A stretch of DNA of 32,098 nucleotides from Candidatus Fibrimonadaceae bacterium (GCA_031281265.1 JAITFO010000016.1:1-32098), one strand, 5' to 3'. Shown: positions 1 to 8,235, numbered from the stretch's first letter. The notes: a model not told the origin generated them from the sequence alone. Numbers and translations are program-made.

Positions 1-773
1 CCGTCCATAAATTCCGCCCTTGCAAGAACCTCGCCAGTTTCGTTAAAACGCGCCCACTCTCCGTCTCGCATAGCAAAAGCCCAGTTCTCAATTTTCCGCA
101 AATTTCCCTTTGCAAAATACTCAACCCACAAACCGTTTTTTAACCCGTCCTTAAAATGCCCAACTTTATGCAGGGAACCTCCGGGGTAATAAGACATAAA
201 AACTCCATTTAGCTTTCCGTAGCGACACTCCTGGTAGATTTGAGCTTTGCCTTCATTTGAATACGTTTTGAAATAACCCGTTTGATTTGAGGAATGGCAG
301 GAATTTTCCTCAATCAGAACATCGTTGTAAAATTTTCTCCAAGTTCCTATCGCGGAATCGTCTTTGAAGAATTGCTCGCCAGCTATTTTTCCTTTTTCAT
401 CGAATGTAGTCCATTTGCCCTGCTTCAAGCCATTTTTATAGGAACCCTGTACATACGGCACTTTTTCCTTTGCAAAAAATGTCCATTTGCCCTCACGCAA
501 GGAATCTTTGTAGCTACCGCTTTCAGTTATAAAACCAGTCCCACTCCATTTGCGGTAAGCCCCGTGCGGAACGCCGTTTGCAAACGGCATTTCTTCCGCC
601 TTTATGCCGTTCCTATGCCAGGAATAAAACACCTTCTTTTCGCCCTCTGGCGAAACTTCGTAGGCTTCTTTTTTGGCGTTGTTGTCATAAACCTCCATCA
701 CCTCCAAGCGGTTGGGTTCGCAAGAGAGGAGAAATATGCAGAATGGTACCAATTTTGCTAAAAATGTTGCCAT
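1..773 (-). CDS. MORN/YwqK-type repeat lipoprotein (3' end beyond window)
   Basis: This minus-strand frame is open from an ATG at 773 to the window edge, so the C-terminus is missing. The N-terminus is a lipoprotein signal: a short hydrophobic stretch ending in LLSC, with Cys18 as the likely lipidated residue. After it come repeated short units such as GVPHGAYRKW, LREGKWTFF, LKQGKWTTF and LKNGLWVEY. This G-x-W/Y pattern is typical of MORN_2 repeats in YwqK-family proteins. I infer a surface or periplasmic lipoprotein; repeats of this kind do not define a biochemical role. The start lies inside the last 16 bases of thiL, so the two genes are probably cotranscribed and translationally coupled. 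The YwqK label sometimes implies an antitoxin, but nothing here shows a toxin partner. Confidence 0.8.
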   Translation of the reverse strand, partial: MATFLAKLVPFCIFLLSCEPNRLEVMEVYDNNAKKEAYEVSPEGEKKVFYSWHRNGIKAEEMPFANGVPHGAYRKWSGTGFITESGSYKDSLREGKWTFFAKEKVPYVQGSYKNGLKQGKWTTFDEKGKIAGEQFFKDDSAIGTWRKFYNDVLIEENSCHSSNQTGYFKTYSNEGKAQIYQECRYGKLNGVFMSYYPGGSLHKVGHFKDGLKNGLWVEYFAKGNLRKIENWAFAMRDGEWARFNETGEVLARAEFMD

Positions 774-1582
774 CCCTTAACCTCAATTTTCTTTCCTTCT
801 AAAAAAATGCCGCTTCCCTTTTTTGCTTTGCCTATTTTATTTATGGGAAATTTGTTTGAAAATTTCTTTGCCAATTTTAAAATGCTCCCCCTCGCCGACT
901 CTCTTGCCGTGAACAACAGGCAAAAATCCTCTGCGCTTTGCAAAATAGCATTTTCCATTTTTTCCACTTCCAAGCGAACCTTTGATTGCTCAGATATGTG
1001 CTGCAAACTCTCCGCAATGGAATCGCTTGTATCTATGCAAGCTCCAATGCCTTTTATTTTTGCAAGTTCTTTTCCTAAGTTAAGTGGTGGATTTACGGTT
1101 ATTGGACCTATTTCTAAACCGCTTGGCGAGCCTGCGAGCCACACATCATCGCCAGCTTTTGCCGCGCTTCTCAATAAAATTTTGCCTTTCGCTTTGCCAA
1201 AAACCGTTACTGAAAAAACTCCTAAATTCCCACCTGTGGTATCTCCGCCTAAAATTCTAACTTTGTGCTTTTTGCAAATCTTCACCGTTGCTTCTGCAAT
1301 TTCGTCCCGTATTTTTTTGCTCCATTTTTTGTTCATGCAAACCGAAAAGAGAATTGCGCAAGAGGTGCCGCCCATAGCGTTTATGTCGGAAAAGTTGGAG
1401 AGCAGGCACTTTTCCACCGCCTGCGAAGGAGTGCTCCAATCCAGCCTAAAATGCGTGCCCTCCACAGACATATCGGTAGAAATCAAATACTTGCCAAAGA
1501 CAAAAGCATCATCGCCAACCCCACTTGCCAACGCTCCAGCCTTTGAAACTAGGCTATTTATCCACTCAAATTCCTTATGCAT
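758..1582 (-). CDS. thiL: Thiamine-monophosphate kinase
   Basis: ThiL phosphorylates thiamine monophosphate with ATP to give thiamine pyrophosphate, the last step of the cofactor pathway, in the cytoplasm. The 274-residue product begins MHKEFEWINSL and shows the family order: GVGDDAFVF (metal/ATP binding), STDMSVEGTHF, NFSDINAMGG, a central LGGDTTGG, IDTSDSIAESL, and a late SAEDFCLLFTA that matches the usual G-ED-YELLFT segment. It is a little shorter than typical ThiL (300-330). The frame is open further upstream to 1657, but the extra 25 residues run into the rplS promoter and lack homology, so I take the ATG at 1582. The downstream MORN lipoprotein overlaps its 3' end. It is divergent from rplS, with an 89-bp gap. 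Confidence 0.9.
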   Translation of the reverse strand: MHKEFEWINSLVSKAGALASGVGDDAFVFGKYLISTDMSVEGTHFRLDWSTPSQAVEKCLLSNFSDINAMGGTSCAILFSVCMNKKWSKKIRDEIAEATVKICKKHKVRILGGDTTGGNLGVFSVTVFGKAKGKILLRSAAKAGDDVWLAGSPSGLEIGPITVNPPLNLGKELAKIKGIGACIDTSDSIAESLQHISEQSKVRLEVEKMENAILQSAEDFCLLFTARESARGSILKLAKKFSNKFPINKIGKAKKGSGIFLEGKKIEVKGWQHF

Positions 1583-1618
1583 TTTCCCGTTGAAATTTAC
1601 AAAAAAACAGGGGGGGAC

Positions 1619-1647
1619 TTGACAAACCCGGGAATTTTTTCTATATT
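1619..1647 (+). promoter_or_regulatory. rplS promoter, consensus -35/-10
   Basis: TTGACA at 1619-1624, exactly 17 bases, then TATATT at 1642-1647 inside TTTTCTATATTTA. The -10 ends 24 bases before the rplS ATG, and TGAGG just ahead of the start serves as Shine-Dalgarno. This is one of the two best -35/-10 pairs in the window. Confidence 0.85.
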
Positions 1648-1671
1648 TATAGTCCAATTTTTGAGGTTTTT

Positions 1672-2085
1672 ATGTCCAAGCTTAACATTCAAGCTATACA
1701 TCAGGAAAGTAAAAAGAAAGACGCTTTCGATTTCCGCGCGGGCGATACCGTTACTATAAATGTTAAAATTCAAGAAAAAACCGCAGATGGCAAGGCAAAA
1801 AACCGTATTCAGCCTTTCAAAGGCGTGGTTATCCAGCGCAAAGGTACGGGCGTAAGTGCTTCCGTAACAGTTCGCAAAATTTCCAGCGGAATTGGCGTTG
1901 AGCGTATTTTCCAAATACACTCCCCAATAATAGATTCAATAACCACCGATACGCACGGCGACGTTCGCCAAGCCCGCATTTTCTATATGCGCAACCTTCG
2001 TGGTAAAGCTGCCCGCATTGTGGAACGCAAAGTCCACGCTCCGGTAGAAGCTACAGGCGTAGCGGTAGAAACACCGGAAGCGTAA
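1672..2085 (+). CDS. rplS: 50S ribosomal protein L19
   Basis: L19 binds 23S rRNA at the 30S-50S interface. The first ~115 of 137 residues follow the family closely: FRAGDTVTINVKI, RIQPFKGVVIQRKG, the TVRKISSGIGVERIF core, and the C-terminal ARIFYMRNLRGKAARI. About 20 extra residues rich in Ala, Val and Glu follow the conserved end. The usual neighbours (rpsP, rimM, trmD) are absent, so it is transcribed alone from its own strong promoter. It ends 9 bp from the convergent gene at 2095, and I see no clear terminator in that gap. Confidence 0.97.
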   Translation: MSKLNIQAIHQESKKKDAFDFRAGDTVTINVKIQEKTADGKAKNRIQPFKGVVIQRKGTGVSASVTVRKISSGIGVERIFQIHSPIIDSITTDTHGDVRQARIFYMRNLRGKAARIVERKVHAPVEATGVAVETPEA

Positions 2086-2094
2086 GCTTAAAAT

Positions 2095-2490
2095 TTACTT
2101 TTTCTTTGATTTGCCTGTTTCAGGAACATTAAGCACTTTTGTTACAGCAGAATCCACAGGGGCCACAGCTTCTTTGGTTTTGCCAACTACGGCATCTGTG
2201 GCTTGGGTAGCGACTGAATCCACTTTGGCTTGCACTGCAGCTTCAGCAGCTTGCTTCTTCGCATCTGCTTCGGCTTTCACCGCAGCTTCGGCTTTTTTCT
2301 TCTCCGCTTCTGCTTCGGCTTTTGCCTTGTTTTCTATGTCTTTTTTGCTTGGAACGCTTGGGAAAGCAGAATATTCTTTTTTCTTGGATAGCTCCTGTGC
2401 AGCCGCTTTGACCGAAGATGTGGTTGGGGCAGCCACTGCCATCAAAGGTAGCAGAGTGAGGGTTAAAAGCGTGAACTTGAATGCTTTCAT
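2095..2490 (-). CDS. Small exported Ala/Lys/Glu-rich protein, function unknown
   Basis: The 131-residue product has a clear Sec signal peptide (MKAFKFTLLTLTLLPLMAVA, probable cleavage after Ala-Val-Ala). A low-complexity Ala/Lys/Glu-rich stretch follows (about residues 45-90, with repeats such as KAEAEAEKKKAEAA), predicted to be a long helix or coiled coil. It ends in a basic tail, GKSKKK. I recognise no domain. The composition resembles TolA-like linker helices, but there is no TolA C-terminal domain. The ATG at 2490 is chosen because AGGAGA lies just upstream and the signal peptide starts there; a longer open frame to 2643 overlaps rfbC. A TATATT -10 lies 38 bases upstream. Confidence 0.75.
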   Translation of the reverse strand: MKAFKFTLLTLTLLPLMAVAAPTTSSVKAAAQELSKKKEYSAFPSVPSKKDIENKAKAEAEAEKKKAEAAVKAEADAKKQAAEAAVQAKVDSVATQATDAVVGKTKEAVAPVDSAVTKVLNVPETGKSKKK

Positions 2491-2528
2491 TATGTTTCTC
2501 CTGTTATGGATGGGTGAAATGAGATTTA

Positions 2529-2540
2529 AATATAGTAAAA
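2529..2540 (-). promoter_or_regulatory. -10 of the exported Ala/Lys-rich gene
   Basis: On the minus strand the sequence reads TTTTACTATATT, with TATATT at 2534-2529. It sits 38 bases before the ATG at 2490, which has its own Shine-Dalgarno. It is embedded at the 3' end of rfbC. No good -35 is visible at 17 bp. Confidence 0.5.
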
Positions 2541-2549
2541 TTCCCGAGT

Positions 2550-3077
2550 CTAAGTATCTTCCAATCCTGGATTCTGCAAATCCCTTTTGCTTAAAATAGG
2601 TTCTTCGGTTGGCCATTTGACGGCTATTTTTGGGCAATCCCAAGCGTAGCCTGCTTCCTCAGCTCCGTTGTAAACGGAGCTGCATTTGTACTGAACCTCG
2701 GCAAAGTCAGAAAGCACACAAAATCCGTGAGCAAAACCTATGGGGATATAAAACATTTTTTTATTCTCTTCGCTCAACTCAACAGCATGCCACTTGCCGT
2801 AAGTCGCGCTACCCTTGCGAATATCAACCGCCACATCCCAAATTTTGCCATGCGTACAGCGAACAAGTTTTTCCTGCCCAGGTTTTTTTTGGTAATGCAA
2901 ACCGCGCAAAGTATTTTTAACGGAACGGCTGTGATTGTCTTGAACAAAAACGGTACTTATGCCAAGGGCTTTAAACTTTTCCACATTATAAGATTCATAA
3001 AACCAACCACGTGAGTCTGGAAACACATCCGGCTCAATTATTAAAAGTCCCTCAATTTCACATCTCTCAGCTTTCAA
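2550..3077 (-). CDS. rfbC: dTDP-4-dehydrorhamnose 3,5-epimerase
   Basis: RfbC/RmlC catalyses the third step of dTDP-L-rhamnose synthesis, the double epimerisation of the 4-keto sugar. The 175-residue product has the family cupin pattern: PDVFPDSRGWFYESY, VQDNHSRSVKNTLRGLHYQ (the His of LRGLHYQ is the catalytic base), KLVRCTHGKIWDVAVDIR, and FYIPIGFAHGFCVLSD. I take the start as TTG at 3077, because GGAGG lies six bases before it and the protein then begins at the usual N-terminus; an ATG at 3140 would add 21 residues buried in the upstream gene. It overlaps that gene's stop by 11 bp, so translation is probably coupled. rmlA, rmlB and rmlD are not in this window. Confidence 0.9.
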   Translation of the reverse strand: MKAERCEIEGLLIIEPDVFPDSRGWFYESYNVEKFKALGISTVFVQDNHSRSVKNTLRGLHYQKKPGQEKLVRCTHGKIWDVAVDIRKGSATYGKWHAVELSEENKKMFYIPIGFAHGFCVLSDFAEVQYKCSSVYNGAEEAGYAWDCPKIAVKWPTEEPILSKRDLQNPGLEDT

Positions 3078-3981
3078 CGAGCGCCTCCAATTCCTTCTGT
3101 ATTGCCGGCAATCTTTCAAATTCCTCATGATGTAAAGCACTCATCTTTTGGCAGAGCAAAGCGAGATTTTTTGAGTCGCTGGAACTGGCATGTTTTTTTT
3201 CGTTTATATCCCGCAAAATGGCAATCATCTTATCAACATCTTGCTGATGCGGATATGTACGCATAAAGCGATGGAAAGAGTTCAAACCGGTATTGAAAAT
3301 TTCCGAATCGTTTTCCTCTATTGCATACATTATCTTTGGCAAAATCTGCGTACCGAGCAATTCCAGCAAATTGCCTTTGTAGCCGCTTAAATCCCCTTCT
3401 AAACTTATACTCAGGCTTTCGTCTGTTTTCTTTTTTGGAACAGGTTTTCCACTGCCTATTTCCGACAAAAGTTCGTCAACTTCCTTTTCATTTTCCTGCT
3501 CGGTTTGCTCCCTGTACTTTGATTGGTAAAGTATGGGAAAACCGGTTAAGAATAAATGCGCGCTGCCAAGTGAAGAAAATTCGCCTAAAAAGTATATGTC
3601 ACCGTCTTCGTTTAACAACGCATCTTCCGACTGAAACGACATGAGCTGCGCGGGCACTGGGAAAAAATCGCCCATCCTTCCTTTTCTCGGAAAAACGCTC
3701 ACGCTTATCTTTTTTGCTTTATCCAGATTTTCCTTTATCTCATCATCTTCAAGTATTTGTTTTAAAATTTCCTGCAACCCTCTGGGCATGGTATTGCGAA
3801 AAGATTCAAAATCTGGGTTTTTTGAATAGTCACCCTGTATGGCTAGAATCCCATCAGGGCTAACAAGAACATCAAAAGGAGGTTCGTATTCGCCTTCGCT
3901 AGGTTTTGGGATTTTCACATAGCCTATTACCTTGCCACTGAGCTTATCCTCATTGCCCTTTTTTTGAATTACTCCAAACAC
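3067..3981 (-). CDS. Protein of unknown function, 304 aa
   Basis: I do not recognise this family. The protein is acidic, has no signal peptide and no obvious membrane segment, and so is probably cytoplasmic. The N-terminal ~150 residues look like mixed beta structure (KVIGYVKIPKPSEGEY, PPFDVLVSPDGILAI, DGDIYFLGEFSSLGSAHLF). A charged linker follows (about 165-195, EQENEKEVDELL), then a helical C-terminal half with no visible repeats. The start is GTG at 3981. It has no Shine-Dalgarno, but a TATTTT -10 lies only 6 bases upstream, so the mRNA may be leaderless. rfbC overlaps its 3' end. Whether it shares a role with rfbC is unknown. Confidence 0.75.
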   Translation of the reverse strand: MFGVIQKKGNEDKLSGKVIGYVKIPKPSEGEYEPPFDVLVSPDGILAIQGDYSKNPDFESFRNTMPRGLQEILKQILEDDEIKENLDKAKKISVSVFPRKGRMGDFFPVPAQLMSFQSEDALLNEDGDIYFLGEFSSLGSAHLFLTGFPILYQSKYREQTEQENEKEVDELLSEIGSGKPVPKKKTDESLSISLEGDLSGYKGNLLELLGTQILPKIMYAIEENDSEIFNTGLNSFHRFMRTYPHQQDVDKMIAILRDINEKKHASSSDSKNLALLCQKMSALHHEEFERLPAIQKELEALVES

Positions 3982-3987
3982 ACTTGT

Positions 3988-3997
3988 AAAATAGAAA
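3988..3997 (-). promoter_or_regulatory. -10 element giving a probable leaderless start at 3981
   Basis: The minus strand reads TTTTCTATTTT with TATTTT at 3993-3988, followed by ACAAGT and then the GTG at 3981. The expected transcription start falls on the start codon. It lies back to back with the ilvC promoter. Confidence 0.5.
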
Positions 3998-4008
3998 ATG
4001 CCACGTTA

Positions 4009-4030
4009 TTTTCTATATATTTTCTATATT
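4009..4030 (+). promoter_or_regulatory. ilvC promoter region, doubled TTTTCTATAT motif
   Basis: Two copies of TTTCTATAT lie in tandem, ending in TATATA (4014-4019) and TATATT (4025-4030). The second is 25 bases before the ilvC ATG. Downstream, CTCTC (4033-4037) can pair with GAGAG (4045-4049), which covers part of the AGAGAGG Shine-Dalgarno; this small hairpin might modulate translation. No good -35 is seen. Confidence 0.55.
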
Positions 4031-4055
4031 ATCTCTCCTTCAAAGAGAGGCTCAG

Positions 4056-5525
4056 ATGAACTACTTCAATACATTGCCCTTGCGCATACAGCTGGAAGAA
4101 TTAGGCAAATGCCGTTTTATGGACGCTTCGGAATTTGCCCGTGGCGTGGAAGCGCTCAAAGATAAAAAAATCGTAATTATAGGCGCAGGTGCGCAGGGCT
4201 TGCACCAAGGGCTGAACTTGAGAGACAGCGGTTTAGACGTATCGTTTGCTCTAAGGCAATCCGCCATAGATGAGAAAAGAGCTAGCTATACAAACGCAAC
4301 CGAAAACGGATTCAAGGCTGGCATATACAAAGATTTAATTCCCACAGCGGACTTAGTTTGCAACCTAACACCGGACAAACAACACTCCAAAGTTGTGACG
4401 GAAATTATGCCTTTGATGAAAAAAGGCTCCGCCCTCCTTTACAGCCACGGATTCAACATTGTGGAAGAGGGTATGCAGATAAGAGAAGACATCACCGTTA
4501 TAATGGTTGCCCCAAAGGGACCAGGCTCCGAGGTACGTGCAGAGTATGTACGCGGTTTTGGAATGCCTGCCTTGATTGCTGTTAAAAGAGAAAACGACCC
4601 GGAGGGTAAAGGTTTAGACTATGCAAAAGCTTATGCTGTTGGGCTTGGTAGCGACCGTGCCGGCGTCTTGGAAAGCTCGTTCATCGCTGAGGTTAAAAGC
4701 GATTTGATGGGCGAACAGACCATTTTGTGCGGAATGCTCCAAACAGGTACCCTGCTCTGCTTTGACCGCATGGTTCAGCTCGGGGTAGAACCAGCCTATG
4801 CATCCAAGTTTTTGCAGTTTGGTTGGGAAACTGTGTCTGAGGCCCTTAAACAAGGCGGCATAACCAATATGATGGACAGGCTCTCAAATCCGGCTAAAAT
4901 AAGGGCTTTTGATCTTTCCGAAGAATTGAAAACCATAATGAAACCCCTTTACCAAAAGCACCAAGACGATATCATCTCTGGCGAGTTCTCTTCCACAATG
5001 ATGAAGGACTGGGCAGATGGAGACAAAAAATTGCTGGCCTGGCGCGAAGCGACTGGCAAAACAACCTTTGAGAAAACTGCCGCGGCAAGCACTCAAATCA
5101 CGGAACAAGAATACTTTGACAGGGGCGTTTTGATAGTTGCAATGGTGAAGGCTGGCGTTGAGCTGGCGTTTGAGACAATGGTGAGCGCAGGAATGAAACC
5201 AGCCTCTGCCTACTACGAATCCTTGCACGAAACACCGCTGATAGCGAATTTAATCGCACGCAAAAAACTTTACGAAATGAACAGAGTTATCTCCGACACT
5301 GCTGAGTATGGTTGCTATCTGTTTGCAAATAGTTGCGTTCCGCTCTTGGAAAATTTTATGCAGGCGCAGGGCAAAGAGGTAATAGGAGCCGTGTTCAACG
5401 AAGGTAAGTCCAACAGGGTGGATAACCGCCGCCTGATTGAGGTGAATACAGCAATAAGGCAACATCCGGTGGAAGAAATTGGCGCGTGGCTGCGTAGCAA
5501 AATGCGCGGCATGAAGCAGTTATAA
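4056..5525 (+). CDS. ilvC: Ketol-acid reductoisomerase, class II (long form)
   Basis: IlvC converts acetolactate or acetohydroxybutyrate to the dihydroxy acid with NADPH and Mg2+, the second step of branched-chain amino acid synthesis. At 489 residues it is the long, E. coli-type class II enzyme with a duplicated C-terminal knotted domain. Visible signatures are the nucleotide-binding GAGAQG (43-48), the segment [19 protein letters not shown], and acidic metal ligands in [14 protein letters not shown]. The start at 4056 is supported by GAGAGG upstream and by the family N-terminus ([10 protein letters not shown]). It stands alone: no ilvB, ilvN, ilvD or leu gene is adjacent. It converges with the AlgX-like gene, 5 bp away. 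Confidence 0.97.
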   Translation: MNYFNTLPLRIQLEELGKCRFMDASEFARGVEALKDKKIVIIGAGAQGLHQGLNLRDSGLDVSFALRQSAIDEKRASYTNATENGFKAGIYKDLIPTADLVCNLTPDKQHSKVVTEIMPLMKKGSALLYSHGFNIVEEGMQIREDITVIMVAPKGPGSEVRAEYVRGFGMPALIAVKRENDPEGKGLDYAKAYAVGLGSDRAGVLESSFIAEVKSDLMGEQTILCGMLQTGTLLCFDRMVQLGVEPAYASKFLQFGWETVSEALKQGGITNMMDRLSNPAKIRAFDLSEELKTIMKPLYQKHQDDIISGEFSSTMMKDWADGDKKLLAWREATGKTTFEKTAAASTQITEQEYFDRGVLIVAMVKAGVELAFETMVSAGMKPASAYYESLHETPLIANLIARKKLYEMNRVISDTAEYGCYLFANSCVPLLENFMQAQGKEVIGAVFNEGKSNRVDNRRLIEVNTAIRQHPVEEIGAWLRSKMRGMKQL

Positions 5526-5530
5526 AATTC

Positions 5531-6541
5531 TCAAAATCCCAATGAATCAATGGCGTGAGCAAGTTCACGTGCTACAGCCTCGCTCGCTTTATACGACCAG
5601 TGGGTGTCATTTATCATATACACATCTTTTTCGCCTTTTTGCACCATTTCTTGAAGCATTGGCTTTGTATTTATAACAAAAACGTCAGGAATATTTGACA
5701 ACTCATCAGTTGTTGTATCAATAGGCAAAGAATTACCTACCATAAAAGGTCTATAGACATCGTATTTATCGGCTGCAATTAAAAATATCAATTTAATTCC
5801 TTTTTCTGAGAATTTTTTATTCAATAGAATAAGATTTTCTTTGGCTTTTGCTATATCAATTTTTGATGTTTTTAAAAAATTCATATCACCTTTATAATTA
5901 AACAAAGTTTTTGAAAAGCGGTCATGCGTAAAGCATTCCTGTTTTAAACTGTGCTTTAATATAGGATTATCATAACCGAACTTTAATCTTATGAATGAGA
6001 ACAAATCATTTAAAGAAATTTTAGTATTCTTACTATCTTGATTATCATCTATTTTAAGCGGCTTTTTGTATAGCATTTCAAAATCAATATCGGTTAGTCG
6101 ATTAATGGTTAATCTATCTACGTTACTTAATATAAATATTCGACAATTCGAATTATCAATAATTTTACTGTTAATCAATGCTATAGCCGTATTTAACTGA
6201 TTATCATCTATTTTAAGAATATTTATTATTTTAAATCCTAGCAAATGCGCTAAATAATTTTGATAGCCAAACATTCCTAGACTGCTAAATGAATCGCCAA
6301 TAGTACAGACATCTGAAGCATCGTCAATTTGCAATTTTTCATAAGAAGTAATAAGTGTATCTATTGTTAGGTTATCTGTTAAATAATTCTTTTCTAAATA
6401 CTGAACATACTCTTCTTCAAAAAAAATTTTTCCCAATCTGCCAATATCTCCTGTGGTATTCTTATCTACAATTCTATACACACCATAAAAACAGAAAAAA
6501 GGAACAATGTAAAATAGTGATTTTATAATAAACTTTTTCAT
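5531..6541 (-). CDS. AlgX/AlgJ-like SGNH-fold protein, probable polysaccharide O-acetylation partner
   Basis: The 336-residue product has an N-terminal membrane segment or uncleaved signal (about residues 5-22) and an extracytoplasmic SGNH-type domain. The nucleophile motif is GDSFSS (82-87), and the Asp/His block is DTHWS near the C-terminus (Asp312, His314). This arrangement is that of AlgJ/AlgX-type O-acetyltransferases, which work with a membrane MBOAT protein to acetylate exported polysaccharides. The MBOAT gene lies 12 bp upstream on the same strand, supporting the pairing. The substrate polymer is unknown. The DNA is markedly richer in A+T than ilvC next to it. A weak TGAGG precedes the start. 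Confidence 0.8.
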   Translation of the reverse strand: MKKFIIKSLFYIVPFFCFYGVYRIVDKNTTGDIGRLGKIFFEEEYVQYLEKNYLTDNLTIDTLITSYEKLQIDDASDVCTIGDSFSSLGMFGYQNYLAHLLGFKIINILKIDDNQLNTAIALINSKIIDNSNCRIFILSNVDRLTINRLTDIDFEMLYKKPLKIDDNQDSKNTKISLNDLFSFIRLKFGYDNPILKHSLKQECFTHDRFSKTLFNYKGDMNFLKTSKIDIAKAKENLILLNKKFSEKGIKLIFLIAADKYDVYRPFMVGNSLPIDTTTDELSNIPDVFVINTKPMLQEMVQKGEKDVYMINDTHWSYKASEAVARELAHAIDSLGF

Positions 6542-6553
6542 TTCATCTATTCC

Positions 6554-7993
6554 TCAAAATTGAAAGTAAATAAATTGCTCATTTTCACCCGTATAAAAAA
6601 TTATGCTAAAAATCATGAGAGTATAAATAATGCGCCTTAACCACGGATTTATCCTTGCTATATCCAACCCATGCTGTTTGTTTCTTTGTAACCATTCCAT
6701 CGCAAACATTATCACCAAGCAAATTTTTACCAATTCAAAATGGCTAAAACGCCTAATCTTAGGTACGCTAAAAAAGCTCATATCAAATATTCCTTGCAAA
6801 TATAGGATAGCCTGCTCAATGTTTTCTGCCCTGAAAAACACCCAGCCAATAGAAACAAGCAGAAAGGTAAAGATAATTTGAAAAACTTCTCTAAGGCTCG
6901 GCAATAGTTTTCCTTCTGCAATTGTGTCCGTATATTTCCTGTTTTTCCCCAGCAGAATAAAAGGCAAAAACAAAGTTGCGTGGAACAAACCCCACGCCAA
7001 GAATGTTGAGTTCGCACCATGCCATAAGCCACTCAGCAGAAAGATAGCTAGTGTATTGCGAATAATTTTCAGCTTTGAAACCCGGCTACCACCCAAAGGA
7101 ATATAAACATAATCGCGAAACCAAGTTGTAAGCGATATGTGCCATCTTCGCCAGAATTCCGCTATATCCCTTGCAAAATATGGAAAATTAAAGTTACGCA
7201 TTGCACTAATGCCGAACAATCTACCTGTACCTATGGCAATATCGGAATAGCCTGAAAAGTCGCAGTAAATTTGAAAAGCAAAGAAAATTGCACCGCACAG
7301 CAAAGTACTACCTGTTTGATTTTGGTAGTTTTCAAAAACATAATTCACATAAGTTGCACAGTTATCCGCTATCACAGTTTTCTTAAAAAGTCCCCAAAGT
7401 ATTTGTCTCATTCCATCTGTTGCTTTTTCGTAATCAAAAACTCGCTTTTGACAAAACTGCGGCAGTAGATTTCTTGCCCTTTCTATAGGCCCCGCAACCA
7501 AGAGCGGAAAAAAACTTATAAACGCGAAAAAAGCAATGATATCTTTTGTAGGTTCAATGCGTTTTTTATAAACATCAATGGAATAGCTTAATGCCTGAAA
7601 AGTATAAAATGAAATACCTACAGGTAGGATGATCTTCAGCGTACTAGGTTGAAAGTGAATACCTACAGATACAAAAGCGGATAAGAAACTTTCGATAAAG
7701 AAATTGTAATACTTGAAAATTCCTAAAATCCCTAAATTCAATACTATGTTACTGATATTTATAAAGCTACGAGAAGATGAATCAAAACGTTGCATCAGCA
7801 ACCCGCAACCCCAACTGCAAAAACTGGTAAAAATTATAAGTATCAAAAAACGCCAGTCCCACCAGCCATAGAAAACATAAGAAGCGGCAATAACAAAAAT
7901 ATTTTGAATCTTCAAATCCCGCTGAAATACAAACCAATAAAGCAAGAACACTGTCGGCAAGAAAAAAGCGAATGTGAGGGAGTTGAAAAGCAT
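6554..7993 (-). CDS. MBOAT family O-acyltransferase (AlgI/DltB-like)
   Basis: The protein is a multi-pass membrane acyltransferase that passes acyl groups across the inner membrane to modify cell-surface polymers. The 479 residues follow AlgI: an N-terminal MLFNSLTFAFFLP with YFVFYGWWDWRFL-like segment, then GYSDIAIGTGRLFGI, the block FWRRWHISLTTWFRDYVYIPLGG (His285), and SGLWHGANSTFLAWG carrying the catalytic His325. About ten hydrophobic segments can be picked out. The next gene encodes an SGNH partner, so the pair probably O-acetylates an exopolysaccharide. DltB is a less likely alternative, since no dltA, dltC or dltD is present. Confidence 0.9.
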   Translation of the reverse strand: MLFNSLTFAFFLPTVFLLYWFVFQRDLKIQNIFVIAASYVFYGWWDWRFLILIIFTSFCSWGCGLLMQRFDSSSRSFINISNIVLNLGILGIFKYYNFFIESFLSAFVSVGIHFQPSTLKIILPVGISFYTFQALSYSIDVYKKRIEPTKDIIAFFAFISFFPLLVAGPIERARNLLPQFCQKRVFDYEKATDGMRQILWGLFKKTVIADNCATYVNYVFENYQNQTGSTLLCGAIFFAFQIYCDFSGYSDIAIGTGRLFGISAMRNFNFPYFARDIAEFWRRWHISLTTWFRDYVYIPLGGSRVSKLKIIRNTLAIFLLSGLWHGANSTFLAWGLFHATLFLPFILLGKNRKYTDTIAEGKLLPSLREVFQIIFTFLLVSIGWVFFRAENIEQAILYLQGIFDMSFFSVPKIRRFSHFELVKICLVIMFAMEWLQRNKQHGLDIARINPWLRRIIYTLMIFSIIFYTGENEQFIYFQF

Positions 7994-8014
7994 AGTTTCT
8001 TATTTATGTATCTA

Positions 8015-8020
8015 AATATA
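8015..8020 (-). promoter_or_regulatory. Possible -10 of the MBOAT-SGNH operon
   Basis: TATATT on the minus strand at 8020-8015, 21 bases before the MBOAT ATG, preceded by a T-run. There is no clear -35, and the Shine-Dalgarno is weak. Confidence 0.4.
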
Positions 8021-8048
8021 AAAAAAATTGACTTAGATTTTTATATTA

Positions 8049-8207
8049 TCCCTTAGGGAATCCTGAAATACGTATGCGTGCACTTGCTACTAGAGGAGGC
8101 ATTGTCATAAATCCGGTAACCTTACCCCTGAGGAACGGCTTATGAAATATTTTGTCATTTTTTTGTATATTTTCTTTTTTACCTTACCCCTGAGGGATGG
8201 CTTATGA
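8049..8207. repeat. Direct repeats and CCCTNAGGG palindromes in the gap before tetR
   Basis: This covers most of the informative part of the 259-bp gap between the MBOAT gene and tetR. A 27-base repeat occurs at 8119-8145 and 8181-8207 with two mismatches, 62 bases apart. Each copy contains a CCCTGAGG core, and a third related palindrome, TCCCTTAGGGA, lies at 8049-8059. Read in frame, the repeats encode TLPLRNGL-stop and TLPLRDGL-stop. The first closes a 23-codon frame from an ATG at 8074, which has no Shine-Dalgarno and is probably not a gene. The copies could be operators for the adjacent regulator or relics of an element; the sequence alone does not decide. Confidence 0.6.
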
Positions 8208-8235
8208 TGGAACAACACCCTATAATGGGAAAAAT

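Noticed and set aside
294-802. Plus-strand open frames of 155 and 74 codons at the left edge
   Set aside because: They are shadows of the MORN lipoprotein gene on the minus strand, whose repeat pattern and lipobox are convincing.
807-1622. A 271-codon plus-strand open frame antisense to thiL
   Set aside because: It mirrors the thiL frame, has no recognisable domain, no Shine-Dalgarno and low-complexity composition; thiL on the other strand shows all family motifs.
8074-8145. 23-codon frame ahead of tetR ending TLPLRNGL
   Set aside because: It has no Shine-Dalgarno (the AGGAGG is inside it) and its 3' end is part of a direct repeat, so I treat it as repeat-derived.
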